Of a DNA stretch of 55,370 nt, positions 18,814 through 27,733 are shown in pieces (the stretch's first letter is position 1; each line of letters begins with the position of its first letter). Both the position numbers and the translations under genes were made by a program. The DNA is taken from assembly GCA_017961235.1 (NCBI GenBank), contig JAGCXQ010000020.1, positions 1 through 55,370 of the forward strand. Direction: 5' to 3'. The DNA is from Clostridiales bacterium (GTDB taxonomy: Bacteria; Bacillota; Clostridia; Saccharofermentanales; Saccharofermentanaceae). The notes below the pieces were generated by a model. It was not told the origin of the DNA. It worked only from the letters and a program-made list of their open reading frames with translations, and ran no database searches.

Positions 18814-21450
18814 TCAGCCCGGCTCGGTTCCGTAGATGCTCTTTCCGCCGGAACGGATGACGATCTTATCCGCACCCGATCTCGAGTAATCATCAGAGAG
18901 ATTGAAGTCGGACCAGTCGCCGTGGTGGATCGAGAACTGTACGATCAGCTTGTCGCCCTTCTCCAGTTTTCCCGATCCAAAAGCACTGATCGTGCAGCTT
19001 GTATCGGCTCCCGTTTTCTTCGGTTCGATCTTGGAGAATTCTCCTTTAACACTGTTAACAGCCTCGTAGTTTCCACCTTTGCGGCTCACGGCTGCGTGGT
19101 AGCAGTCAAAGGCAAGCGCACCGGATTTCTCGTTGGTGAAGTAGTACTCGACGGAAAGCGAAGCAAGATCGATCGGATCCGACCCTGTGTTCTCGATGGT
19201 CATATTTCCGGAGATCGCATTCCCTGTTCCGCTCATGCTGTACTCGATGGCTACCGTCACTTTTCCGTTTCCGGAAGGAGCCGGAGACGTCGGTGCAGGT
19301 GTCGTATCGGAAGGTCCCTGCGTCGGGGATGTCGGAGCAGGTGTCACCACATTTCCGGATCCGTCCGGAACCTGTCCGAAGACGAGAGAGCCATCTTCAA
19401 AGAGTGCTGCCGAAGCGGAGGACGAAGCATCCTGCGGAAGTCCCGTGATCCTGAACTGTACTTCTTTCTTATACTCTTCCTGTCCGCCAGGATAGCAGGA
19501 ATGATCCTTAAAGAGGACCTGCACGCAGGCGGTATTTCCGTCTCCGGCAAGGATCGTAAGGGATGATACATCCTGCCCGAAGGAAGAGGAGACCGACAGA
19601 TCCGATGCACTCTTTCCGGACGGGACAGTGAAGTAATAGCGCAGTTCAAGGCCCTTCGGGGCTCTTGCCGGCCATCCGGTCATGTTAAAAGTCAGTGCTT
19701 TTATCTCGAGAAAATCACTACCTCCGGCATTGACGGATGTTTCCACACGGTATTCTTCGCCGACACTTTCGCCGGCACCGAATCCCGTCAGCGTCTGGCC
19801 GTGGTAGCGTGTGTAGAGCTTTGCGAGAAGGCCTGTAAATCCTGCGTTATAGTCGCAGGCGACTTCGTTGGTGTTGTAGTTCGTGACTGTATCTTCATAG
19901 CCGTCACTTGCATCCGGGCCGCCGACCAGCGCGCCACAGAGCACGTGTCTGGAGGTCCCAGGTTCATTCATATTGTCGCAGTAGGAGCCCTGCGCTGTAC
20001 GATGGTGCGGATGCACCGGATAATTCTCGCCAAAGCCGATCATAAAAGAACGGCCGGTATCGCCCAGTGCATATCCCGCCTGATCGACTGCGAAGTTCCA
20101 GTAGGTATCCTTTTTCGCAGAAGGACATGCGTCACTCTCGCTATATACCGATGCGACAAAAGCGGTAGTCGTCGCATATCTGAGAGACCCCCAGCTATCG
20201 AGCCATGCCAGTCCTTTTGGCGTATAGGTGATCCTCTCTCCGGAAGATGTTCCGACCGTCCAGAAATCGAGATGCTTCTCGACCGCCTGCGTATAGGTCT
20301 TCTCGCCGGTCTCCTGCGAAAGGAGGACCGCAGCACCGATATGCACATCGTCCCAGCAGAGAGACCAGTTAAAGTCCTGATTTGCCTTCGGGTAATAATC
20401 CTTTGCCTTGCTCAGGTAAGAAGCATCCCCGGTGGCGCGGTAGAGCCATACAGCCGCCCAGGAGAGCTCATCATAAAAACCGCTCCAGGAGTTATAGAAG
20501 CCGTTCGCCGCGGTATATCCCGCATCGCTCTTATACTTGTCTGCGAAGGCATAAAGTGATTTTGCATGATTCAGGCAGGATTCGCTGAAGGATGGATCGA
20601 TGTCCTTAAAGAGGATACTGCAGATCGCAAGAGATGCAGCCGTCTCACCGGTCACCGCTGATCCCGGATGCTGTGCATCCACGAAGTAGGAAGGGCGGTT
20701 CATCTGATACTCGACGCATTCGCAAGCGCCCCACCATCCATGATCGGCATTACCGTCACCGACCTGGTAGAAGTACTTCTCCTCAGACGGATGGCACTTG
20801 ATGAAATATTCATTTGCCCAGCGGATATTTCCGAGCGCATAGTCGAGCTGCTTGCTCTCCACATAGGCGTCTTTATCTTCATAGACAGACCATCCGAGCA
20901 TGGATGCCGTATAGGCCATCGGGAGATTGAACTTGACGTTATCTCCTGCATCGAACCATCCTCCGGTCAGATCGATCCCCGCGTCAGATCCGTCGTTCAG
21001 GCAGGAGTCTCCGCGCCAGTTGGATCTGGTGTTCTCCGGGAGTTTTCCCGAGCGCTGGAGTTCATAGAAAAGAAGCGATTTCTGAAGAGCCTCGCCGTAG
21101 TTATATTTTCCGGTTCCCTTCGTGCCTTCGTAGCCGTCGCCCTTGATCGTGCCGATCTTCTTGATCTCGATGGGAGCATCCGGAGCAGTCGTCTCTTCCG
21201 TGCTTTCACTCTCTGAAGGGAGGGTATCGGAAGTTGTCTCATCCTCGGATTCCGAGGAAGATCCCTCTTCGGTCTCATCTATGACAGTCTCGGTTCCAGA
21301 AGTTTCCGGGGCCGATGTCGTCTCGGTCTTTTTCTTTCCGAAGGTGTTATGCCATGCGTAAACGACGCCGCCCAGAATAAGTGCGACGAGAATAAAAATG
21401 CCGCAAAGCACGGCAATTTTAGCTTTCTTCTGCATCTCTTTCAGTTTCAT
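18814..21450 (-). CDS. Membrane-anchored GH9 cellulase (endoglucanase) with CBM3-like modules
   Basis: An 878-residue glycoside hydrolase. A single hydrophobic helix (about residues 12-32) with no clear cleavage site is followed by a Ser/Thr/Glu linker (about 43-95). The GH9 domain (about 113-555) shows GGWFDAGDNVKFNLP (DAGD at 167-170, catalytic base), HPHHRTA (near 478) and NEVACDYNAGF (acid Glu near 528). A CBM3c-like module follows (about 570-705), as in processive theme-B GH9 enzymes. A Thr/Pro linker and a second CBM3-like module (about 735-878) end the protein. It should cut beta-1,4-glucan at the cell surface. The start overlaps the helicase gene by 32 bases behind AGGAG. Confidence 0.92.
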   Translation of the reverse strand: MKLKEMQKKAKIAVLCGIFILVALILGGVVYAWHNTFGKKKTETTSAPETSGTETVIDETEEGSSSESEDETTSDTLPSESESTEETTAPDAPIEIKKIGTIKGDGYEGTKGTGKYNYGEALQKSLLFYELQRSGKLPENTRSNWRGDSCLNDGSDAGIDLTGGWFDAGDNVKFNLPMAYTASMLGWSVYEDKDAYVESKQLDYALGNIRWANEYFIKCHPSEEKYFYQVGDGNADHGWWGACECVEYQMNRPSYFVDAQHPGSAVTGETAASLAICSILFKDIDPSFSESCLNHAKSLYAFADKYKSDAGYTAANGFYNSWSGFYDELSWAAVWLYRATGDASYLSKAKDYYPKANQDFNWSLCWDDVHIGAAVLLSQETGEKTYTQAVEKHLDFWTVGTSSGERITYTPKGLAWLDSWGSLRYATTTAFVASVYSESDACPSAKKDTYWNFAVDQAGYALGDTGRSFMIGFGENYPVHPHHRTAQGSYCDNMNEPGTSRHVLCGALVGGPDASDGYEDTVTNYNTNEVACDYNAGFTGLLAKLYTRYHGQTLTGFGAGESVGEEYRVETSVNAGGSDFLEIKALTFNMTGWPARAPKGLELRYYFTVPSGKSASDLSVSSSFGQDVSSLTILAGDGNTACVQVLFKDHSCYPGGQEEYKKEVQFRITGLPQDASSSASAALFEDGSLVFGQVPDGSGNVVTPAPTSPTQGPSDTTPAPTSPAPSGNGKVTVAIEYSMSGTGNAISGNMTIENTGSDPIDLASLSVEYYFTNEKSGALAFDCYHAAVSRKGGNYEAVNSVKGEFSKIEPKKTGADTSCTISAFGSGKLEKGDKLIVQFSIHHGDWSDFNLSDDYSRSGADKIVIRSGGKSIYGTEPG

Positions 21451-22564
21451 TCAGATCTAGCTCCTGTGTCTGTACCTTGGTGTAGTGCAGTATGTCATCC
21501 ATTCTCAGGCTCTGGGAATAGTTTACGAAAGTGAAGGCCTGGCCTGCTCTTCCGGCACGTCCCGTTCTACCGATCCTGTGAAGGTAATACTCGTTTTCAT
21601 TCGGTACTTCGAAATTGAAGACCGTATCGATATCGGATACATCGATACCTCGCGCCGCGACATCCGTTGCGACGAGGATGTTGAATTTGCCTCTCCGGAA
21701 ATCATCCATGATGCGGTTTCTTGCGCCCTGTCCGATATCTCCGTGGAGACACTCCGCCTTGAATCCGAGCCGCTTGATGCCCTCGGTCACGACACGCACG
21801 CGGGTCTTGGTATTGCAGAAAGCCATCACGCGGTTGCAGTTATACCTTTCCATGATCTTCCCGAATGCATCCATCTTCTCTCTTTCTTCGAGATGCAGGA
21901 TGTACTGGCTGATCTTCGGCATGTCTTCCGCCTTCGGAGCGACCTCGATCTCGTCGGCGCCGTCCATATATTCCCAGGTAATATTCATGACTTCACGGGA
22001 CATCGTCGCAGAGAACATCGCGATCTGCTTGTCCTGCGGCGTGATCCTCATGATCTTTCGGATGTCCTTGATGAATCCCATATCCAGCATCTTATCCGCT
22101 TCGTCGAGAACGAGTGTATAGATGTCGGAGATATCGATATTTCTGTGCTGCACATGATCGAGAAGACGGCCCGGCGTCGCGACTACGATCTGCGGTTTTT
22201 TCTTCAGCATCTGGACCTGCTTATCCATCTTCTGTCCGCCGATGATGCCGCAGATCTTTAATCCTTTGATAAAAGCACCCAAAGCCCGCAGCTCCGTGCA
22301 GATCTGAAGTGCCAGCTCTCTGGTCGGGCAGAGGATCAGGGCCTGGACAAAGTCCGCATCCATATTCAGGTACTCCAGGATCGGGATGCCGAAAGCGAAG
22401 GTCTTACCTGTGCCGGTCGGTGCTTTTGCGATAACACAGCGGTTATCCATAAGAAGCGGTATTGCTTGTTTCTGTACGGATGTCGGCGTTTTCATGCCCA
22501 TTTTGTCCAGGGCGCGCATGACCTCCTCGGACAGGTCCATTTGTTCGAAAGATGTGTATTCCAA
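21419..22564 (-). CDS. DEAD-box ATP-dependent RNA helicase
   Basis: A 381-residue helicase core with almost no extra tail. Motifs in order: a Q motif (TPTSVQKQAIP), motif I APTGTGKT (residues 48-55), PTRELA, TPGRLLDH, LVLDEADKMLD, FSATM, and in the second RecA domain the ARGIDVSDI and HRIGRTGRAGRAG motifs. It presumably remodels RNA, for example in ribosome assembly or mRNA decay. It starts three bases after the sulfatase gene, and its end overlaps the cellulase gene. Lack of a C-terminal RNA-binding extension leaves the target undefined. Confidence 0.95.
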   Translation of the reverse strand: MEYTSFEQMDLSEEVMRALDKMGMKTPTSVQKQAIPLLMDNRCVIAKAPTGTGKTFAFGIPILEYLNMDADFVQALILCPTRELALQICTELRALGAFIKGLKICGIIGGQKMDKQVQMLKKKPQIVVATPGRLLDHVQHRNIDISDIYTLVLDEADKMLDMGFIKDIRKIMRITPQDKQIAMFSATMSREVMNITWEYMDGADEIEVAPKAEDMPKISQYILHLEEREKMDAFGKIMERYNCNRVMAFCNTKTRVRVVTEGIKRLGFKAECLHGDIGQGARNRIMDDFRRGKFNILVATDVAARGIDVSDIDTVFNFEVPNENEYYLHRIGRTGRAGRAGQAFTFVNYSQSLRMDDILHYTKVQTQELDLNETERDAEES

Positions 22565-22567
22565 TGA

Positions 22568-25156
22568 TTATTCCTCGATTTCCGTTTCCTTTTTCTGCGG
22601 GATGAAATAGACTACGTCATATAGCTCAGACCGCCGTTTCTTCGACTCAAAGAGATTGTTATATGTGAGGATGTTGTACTCATTAAGGAGCCCGGAAGCG
22701 TCCGGTACATCCATCACGGTATCGTATCTGTTACCCAGCTTGTCATAGACACCCATCGATGTCAGTACCGGGTAGTGATCGTATGCATCTGCGATCAGAA
22801 GATTATACGCAGGAAGATCCATGCCTGTCTGCTGCAGCAGAAGTGTCGAAAGATAGTTCAGGCTGATCTGCGGAACTTCGTATTCAGGAATATCGTAGTT
22901 CGCCCAGATGAAGAAATCCGTCTTATACAGATCCTGCATCTCCTCACCGGTAAGATCGACGATCTCTTTTCCGAGAAGCGTCTCATAGAATCCGTTGATC
23001 ATGCTCGGCAGATGATCGCCGAAAAAGCAGATGAGGACCGGATCATCCACATTGCTGAAGTAATCGATCAGATCTTCCAGCGCCATATCACTCTGGCGAG
23101 CAAGGGTAAGATACTGCTCCGTCTCCGGGAATTTATCCGGATAATCGACCAGACGGACATCCTGATTAAAGTTCGGATCCGTGCTGGTATAGGAGCCGTG
23201 ATTCTGCATCGTGACGTTAAAGAGGAACAGCGGATGTTTCGGGTCTCTTTCCTCATACAGTTCGATCAGTTTTTTATACGAGCTTCTGTCCGAAATATAA
23301 GAACGGATATACTCGCAGTTCTCATTAAAGTCATCGATCGAGACGAAGCGGTCGAAGGCCATGCTGGTATATACACTCGGACGGTTCCAGCCGCTGGCCA
23401 GGTACGGATGCACAGCGATCGTCTGGTAGCCCTGGCTCTTTAAGAATCTCGGGAGAGATCCGGTCGTCGAGCCGATATACTGCTGGTATGGGATACTTCC
23501 TGTCGGGAAGAATGCCATCGGGTTACCGGTCAGGAACTCGAACTCGGAGTTTGCGGTACCGCCGCCATACACAGATACGCAAAGATCACCGTGGATCACG
23601 TTCTGCTTCTGGTAAAGCGAATCCATATACGGATGCATCGGCAGGTTCGTCTCAAAGGATCCGACCGTGGACATATCCGAGTAGGACTCGTTCATGATGC
23701 AGATGATCGTCGGCTTCTCGTCTTCTTTCAGGACACGCTCGCCACAGGCCTCGCGGATCTTCTTGCCGTCTTCATATGTTTTCACGACATCATTCGGCAG
23801 GATATAGTGGGCATACTGGTTCTCGATCTTTTCTTCCACTCTCTGGACCTGCTCGACACTGTAGTTGTCCGGTTTTTCGACCGACAGGTGCTGCGCATTC
23901 ATGGTCAGCGCCACGATCATACCGTTCTTACTGAAGTTCTGCGCCGGGTTTCCCGTGTTATTTACTACGCCCATTTTCTCCATCAGGCTGAAGTTCGCAT
24001 TCTGATATCTTCTGGTATCGATCAGGGTCAGCGCCAGGAAGATGATCAGGAGTATGCAGACACCGCCGATGTAGGCACGGTTTCTCTTCATGACGATCGC
24101 ATATCTGCACTTGGAGATAAGAAGGATCGACAGCACGAACAGAAGCGTCGCGATGATCAGGATCGGCGATAGTTCGATGTGGTAATTATCCGAAACATTC
24201 ATCGCCGTTTTCAGAGTAACGACATCCCACAGCTGGACAGGTTCGCCACGCCACAGGAGCTTGAAATAATTGAAGATCGCCACACCGAAAAGGATGGAGT
24301 TGACGATGATCGTCGTGAGGCGGAACCGGTTAAAGATAACCAGCAGCACGACATAGATCACGAGGTAATAGATGTAGTTGACGATATACGCAGGCGGTGA
24401 TTTTTTCAGAACGGAATTACCATTCAGAAGCTCCACGATCGTAAACATCAGGATCGGCATGAAGTACATGACGGAGATCGTCAGATACTCTCTGTTCTTC
24501 TCGGAAAGATCGAAGTGCAGGACAGCGATCAGACCACAAAGGAACACCAGAAGGATACTGATGATCATCGCCGGATAATCCATGCGGGAATACCGGATCT
24601 GCGTATTGCACTGCATATGGGCGCCTGCCGGAATACCCGGGAAAATAACATCATTCAGTTCGTCCGGGACATTGGTAGAGATCCATACGGATGGTACTTC
24701 CTCACCGATCGTATCGATGGTCTCCAGGACCAGCATATATTCTTTCTGGATATCCAGATCCTTCCGGACGCGGAAACGCAGATACTCATTATCCTTGATG
24801 TTGCGGATCGGGACCTTCTCCTCATAGATGATCTTTCCGTCCATCTTCGTAAGCTTGAAGTGGAGGCTTCCCTGAGGAGCCAGGACATTTCCCGATTCCA
24901 GATTCGTTGCCATACGGATCTCGATATAATCGACATGTATCTGGGTCGGAGAAAATGTCTGGACCAGCGGCGCGCCGCCATTCAGCTTACCGGTCGGCTG
25001 AGCGCCCTGTCCTAAACAGGAGACTGTCTTCTTTGACGCGAAAATAGAGGACCAGAAAATGACGATGCACAGCACCACCAGCATTACCAGGATAACGCAT
25101 GCCCAGCGTGCTTTATTTCTCGTGAAGCTTACTGCTTTTTTCGTAAACTTGATCAA
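22568..25156 (-). CDS. LTA synthase-like membrane sulfatase-fold protein with an added N-terminal extracytoplasmic domain
   Basis: An 862-residue membrane enzyme of the LtaS/MdoB alkaline-phosphatase superfamily. After the first helix (about residues 19-39) come about 155 extracytoplasmic residues rich in beta-strand. Several helices follow (about 196-215, 225-245, 255-282, 288-305, 330-350, 358-378). The extracellular catalytic domain (about 480-790) contains ICIMNESYSDM, the nucleophile loop GGGTANSEFEFLTG (Thr near 537), VHPYLASGWNR and CFFGDHLPS. Classical LtaS has five helices and no large loop after the first. It probably transfers phosphoglycerol or a related group onto a cell-envelope polymer. 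It is first in the operon with the helicase and the cellulase. Confidence 0.85.
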   Translation of the reverse strand: MIKFTKKAVSFTRNKARWACVILVMLVVLCIVIFWSSIFASKKTVSCLGQGAQPTGKLNGGAPLVQTFSPTQIHVDYIEIRMATNLESGNVLAPQGSLHFKLTKMDGKIIYEEKVPIRNIKDNEYLRFRVRKDLDIQKEYMLVLETIDTIGEEVPSVWISTNVPDELNDVIFPGIPAGAHMQCNTQIRYSRMDYPAMIISILLVFLCGLIAVLHFDLSEKNREYLTISVMYFMPILMFTIVELLNGNSVLKKSPPAYIVNYIYYLVIYVVLLVIFNRFRLTTIIVNSILFGVAIFNYFKLLWRGEPVQLWDVVTLKTAMNVSDNYHIELSPILIIATLLFVLSILLISKCRYAIVMKRNRAYIGGVCILLIIFLALTLIDTRRYQNANFSLMEKMGVVNNTGNPAQNFSKNGMIVALTMNAQHLSVEKPDNYSVEQVQRVEEKIENQYAHYILPNDVVKTYEDGKKIREACGERVLKEDEKPTIICIMNESYSDMSTVGSFETNLPMHPYMDSLYQKQNVIHGDLCVSVYGGGTANSEFEFLTGNPMAFFPTGSIPYQQYIGSTTGSLPRFLKSQGYQTIAVHPYLASGWNRPSVYTSMAFDRFVSIDDFNENCEYIRSYISDRSSYKKLIELYEERDPKHPLFLFNVTMQNHGSYTSTDPNFNQDVRLVDYPDKFPETEQYLTLARQSDMALEDLIDYFSNVDDPVLICFFGDHLPSMINGFYETLLGKEIVDLTGEEMQDLYKTDFFIWANYDIPEYEVPQISLNYLSTLLLQQTGMDLPAYNLLIADAYDHYPVLTSMGVYDKLGNRYDTVMDVPDASGLLNEYNILTYNNLFESKKRRSELYDVVYFIPQKKETEIEE

Positions 25157-25226
25157 ACCGGTTCTCCTTCAGAGCTCAAAGGACTATTAGCGCCCATATC
25201 TGCCCTATTATATTTGCATGATACCT

Positions 25227-25254
25227 ATTATAAGTCGTTTTTGTTTTCTTTCAA
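25227..25254 (-). promoter_or_regulatory. Promoter of the LtaS-like operon (TTGAAA-N16-TATAAT)
   Basis: On the minus strand TTGAAA (complement of 25249-25254), 16 bases and TATAAT (complement of 25227-25232), about 70 bases from the ATG. Confidence 0.75.
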
Positions 25255-25312
25255 TGACATGTGGCTTGTAATATTGCACAGTTTTACCTCATCGATATGA
25301 CTTTCGTTAATA

Positions 25313-25333
25313 TTTTATCGTTTTTCGATAAAA
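25313..25333. promoter_or_regulatory. Inverted-repeat operator candidate TTTTATCG-N5-CGATAAAA
   Basis: Eight-base arms (25313-25320 and 25326-25333) around TTTTT, ending six bases before the -35 box of the DUF2975-HTH operon. The palindrome TATCGATA (25344-25351) in the promoter spacer shares its half-site. The HTH protein of the operon is the natural candidate ligand (inference). Confidence 0.6.
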
Positions 25334-25338
25334 AATGC

Positions 25339-25367
25339 TTGCATATCGATAACGACCGTGCTATTAT
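25339..25367 (+). promoter_or_regulatory. Promoter of the DUF2975-HTH-DUF4153 operon (TTGCAT-N17-TATTAT)
   Basis: TTGCAT (25339-25344) and TATTAT (25362-25367) are separated by exactly 17 bases, about 90 bases before the first ATG. Confidence 0.75.
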
Positions 25368-25456
25368 GATGACAACAGAGGATCTTTCTTCTGATTCTTC
25401 ATCCCGGGAAAGATGAGAAAAGATCCGCATTCCTAGTCTTACGGAGGTACAAAATT

Positions 25457-25963
25457 ATGAATAATAAAGATTCTTCCAAGCCCTCATACTCTGTGTGGCT
25501 GAATATGACACTTGCCGCCTGCGGCGTCTTTTTCTTCTGCTGTCTTCTCGGAGATATCTTCGGATACTCTTTCTGCAAATACTGCTGGAACGGTGGCCTC
25601 TTCAATGAAGGATACCTGCCTTTCCTCTCTTTCCTCGAGAGCGACAGTGTCCGCTTCGTAGTGTTCCTTACCTGTTTTTATCTTTCCACAGGTATCTCGT
25701 ACATCATCATCTACAGCGTCGTAAATCTCATTATCAACCTGAAGAAAAATATCATCTTCGATAAAGTGAATACCCGCTATATGACGGCGATCTCGGTCTG
25801 CTGCTTCCTCATCTGCCTGGTCTGCATCATCGGGGCATGCGCTTCCTATGCACTGTTCCTCATCTCGCTGATCGGACTGTTTGTAGGACTTATCGTCCAG
25901 TGTGTACGCCTCGTGATGGACAAGGCCATCGACATGCGTACTGAGCTGGATCTGACAGTATAA
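25457..25963 (+). CDS. DUF2975-like four-helix membrane protein
   Basis: A 168-residue integral membrane protein with four hydrophobic segments (about residues 13-35, 65-90, 110-130 and 132-153). The stretch IIYSVVNLIINLKKNIIFDKVNTRYM, between the second and third helices, fits the DUF2975 family, where a loop containing a Phe-Asn or Phe-Asp motif precedes helix 3. ACGGAGG lies just upstream of the ATG. In Firmicutes such proteins are commonly encoded directly before a small YozG-type Cro/C1 regulator, as here. The molecular function is unknown. Confidence 0.75.
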   Translation: MNNKDSSKPSYSVWLNMTLAACGVFFFCCLLGDIFGYSFCKYCWNGGLFNEGYLPFLSFLESDSVRFVVFLTCFYLSTGISYIIIYSVVNLIINLKKNIIFDKVNTRYMTAISVCCFLICLVCIIGACASYALFLISLIGLFVGLIVQCVRLVMDKAIDMRTELDLTV

Positions 25964-25976
25964 GGAGGTGGGAATT

Positions 25977-26189
25977 ATGGCAATCATTGTTAATCTCGAT
26001 GTCATGATGGCGAAGCGGAAGATCTCCGCAGGTGACCTTGCCACAAAGATCGGCATCACCCCCGCCAACCTCTCTATTCTGAAGAACCAGAAGGCAAAGG
26101 CCGTTCGCTTCTCGACCCTGAACGATATCTGCAAAGCGCTGGACTGCCAGCCCGGAGATATCCTGGAATATCAGGAAGATAAAGAATAA
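25977..26189 (+). CDS. Cro/C1-type HTH regulator, YozG-like
   Basis: A 70-residue protein consisting of a single helix-turn-helix domain (HTH_26 type): MMAKRKISAGDLATKIGI, then the recognition helix in TPANLSILKN, and the closing helix LNDICKALDCQPGDIL. AAGGAGGTG (25962-25970) lies seven bases before the ATG. A GTG at 25968 overlaps this site and is unlikely to be used. It probably represses its own operon through the CGATAA-type inverted repeat upstream; that link is inference. Confidence 0.88.
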   Translation: MAIIVNLDVMMAKRKISAGDLATKIGITPANLSILKNQKAKAVRFSTLNDICKALDCQPGDILEYQEDKE

Positions 26190-26200
26190 AAACTCACGCT

Positions 26201-26227
26201 GTGCACCGGTCATACCGGCCGGTGCAC
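26201..26227. other. GC-rich hairpin between the HTH and DUF4153-like genes
   Basis: GTGCACCGG (26201-26209) pairs perfectly with CCGGTGCAC (26219-26227). No T-run follows, so it is more likely an mRNA processing or stability element, or a partial attenuator, than a full terminator. Confidence 0.5.
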
Positions 26228-26270
26228 GGCCAGTTATCCACATAATCGTTTTCACCTGAAGGAGTAAAAA

Positions 26271-27596
26271 ATGAATACGGACATCAAGCGGGCAGAGATC
26301 CTGAAAAAGCTCTGTCTTGGTTCAAGTTACGTTTTTTCTTACGCATATGTATATCTTTTTACCGGAACATACGGATTCAGTGAACTATTTATCACGATCT
26401 ATCTGACACTTCTTTCCGTCGGTGCGATCATCTGGCTGGAGATGTCCATGAGACAGCAGCAGCTTCTTGGGAAGAATGACCCGACGAGATCCGAGCTCTG
26501 TGAGACACGCTTCTGGGAAGTGATCCTGATCCTTCTTTCGCTCAGCACTTTCTCCGGAGAGCTGCAGGCTTTAAGTCTCTTTTTCATTCACGCCGTTGTA
26601 ATCTATATGGTACTCTCGGGGACCGGGCATCTTCTTTTCAGACGGTCTTCCGTCCTTCTTCCCGCAGACATGATAAATGGCTTTTTCGTCATTCCGTTTG
26701 TTAACTTTTTCCGTCGTATCCTGACGATCGGAGAGTGTATCCATCCGAAAGATGAGATCGTCGAAGTGATCCTTCCGGATGGAAGTACTGTAGCGGGCAA
26801 AAAGTCGGAAAAGAAACCGCTCAATACCTTTGGTATTTTCATGGTCCTGATCATCATTACAGGATTCTTCTTCGCTGCACTTAGTAATCTCGTTTCTGTG
26901 GATAATCACTTCAGTGATGCGGTGTCTTCGATCGAGCATTTTTTCGACAATGTGTCCGTAGCTGATTCTATCGGAAGATTCATCTTCAGCCTGCCTATCG
27001 GTGCTTTTCTCTTCGGATTATTCCAGGGAAGTGCCAGAAAAGAGGATACTCTGGAAAGAAAGATCCATGATAAACTCGTCTCTTTCTCTCCCCGTCTCCG
27101 CTTCATGCCGGATACCATCCTGACCATCGTGCTTTCTCTCTTCAGCATGCTCTATATAGCTTTCTTCATCTCGCAGGCAAGCTACATGTTCAGTGCTTTT
27201 GCAGGCGTACTTCCGGAAGCATTCACCGCATCAGAATATGCGGTCAGCGGCTTTCACGAACTCATCAATGTCGTTCTGATCAACTTCGCACTTCTTGCGA
27301 CCGTCCGTCTTTTCGGTTCGCATGACCGGAAACTCCTCCGCATCCTGAGTGTGATCCTCATGGTGGAAAGCATGGTATTCGCGACGATCTCCGCGTCGAA
27401 GATCATCCTGTATATGTCGCGCTTCGGATACACGCTCTCCCGAACACTCGGCCTCTGGGGAACCACCGTCGTCTTTGCCGGATCCGTACTTGCTGTCATC
27501 CATCTTCTAAAAGAAAAAAAGACCTTCGCCCCATGGCTGTGGTACTCCGCAGGAAGCTATGTGGTTACGGCAATTATCACCTGGTTTTTTGTATAA
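26271..27596 (+). CDS. DUF4153/DUF4173-like polytopic membrane protein
   Basis: A 441-residue membrane protein with about ten hydrophobic segments spread from residue 14 to the C-terminus. One charged hydrophilic loop (about 160-185) holds a short DGSTVAGKKSEKK segment. The C-terminal region, with SEYAVSGFHELINVVLINFALLA and ILYMSRFGYTLSRT, resembles the DUF4153/DUF4173 family (Tyr-x-x-x-Gly-Phe before a helix, then a Tyr-Gly-Leu-Thr-Arg-like motif). GAAGGAG precedes the ATG. It is the third gene of the probable operon with DUF2975 and HTH genes, an arrangement often seen for this family. Function is unknown. Confidence 0.72.
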   Translation: MNTDIKRAEILKKLCLGSSYVFSYAYVYLFTGTYGFSELFITIYLTLLSVGAIIWLEMSMRQQQLLGKNDPTRSELCETRFWEVILILLSLSTFSGELQALSLFFIHAVVIYMVLSGTGHLLFRRSSVLLPADMINGFFVIPFVNFFRRILTIGECIHPKDEIVEVILPDGSTVAGKKSEKKPLNTFGIFMVLIIITGFFFAALSNLVSVDNHFSDAVSSIEHFFDNVSVADSIGRFIFSLPIGAFLFGLFQGSARKEDTLERKIHDKLVSFSPRLRFMPDTILTIVLSLFSMLYIAFFISQASYMFSAFAGVLPEAFTASEYAVSGFHELINVVLINFALLATVRLFGSHDRKLLRILSVILMVESMVFATISASKIILYMSRFGYTLSRTLGLWGTTVVFAGSVLAVIHLLKEKKTFAPWLWYSAGSYVVTAIITWFFV

Positions 27597-27607
27597 AGAA
27601 AAGCACT

Positions 27608-27720
27608 AAGTAAAGTTTCTCGTGCTGGTCCTCAGCTTCGCCTGCGGAGGCACTTCGAATAAACCCGCAAGTAAAGTTTCTCGTGCTGGTCCTCGGCTTC
27701 GCCTGCGGAGGCACTTCGAA
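27608..27720. repeat. Tandem 52-bp direct repeat with internal hairpin
   Basis: Two copies (27608-27659 and 27669-27720) with a 61-base period and one difference (CTCAGC versus CTCGGC). Each can fold as GTGC...CCTC-GGC-TTC-GCC...GAGG-CAC. The second copy is also flanked by AAAGTTTC/GAAACTTT and GCAAG/CTTGC arms. It lies between convergent genes and may serve as a bidirectional terminator or be a small repetitive element. Confidence 0.85.
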
Positions 27721-27733
27721 ACTTTCTTGCGAG

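Larger units (their letters stand above)
25157..25456. other. Divergent regulatory region, LtaS-like gene / DUF2975-HTH operon
   Basis: 300 bases without a gene. It contains the leftward promoter (25227-25254), the rightward promoter (25339-25367), an inverted repeat at 25313-25333 and two further CGAT-centred palindromes (near 25291 and at 25344-25351). Confidence 0.7.

Noticed and set aside
27608..27720. The 52-base direct repeats as a CRISPR array
   Set aside because: Only two units, nine bases between them, no cas genes, and each unit is a hairpin larger than a typical repeat.
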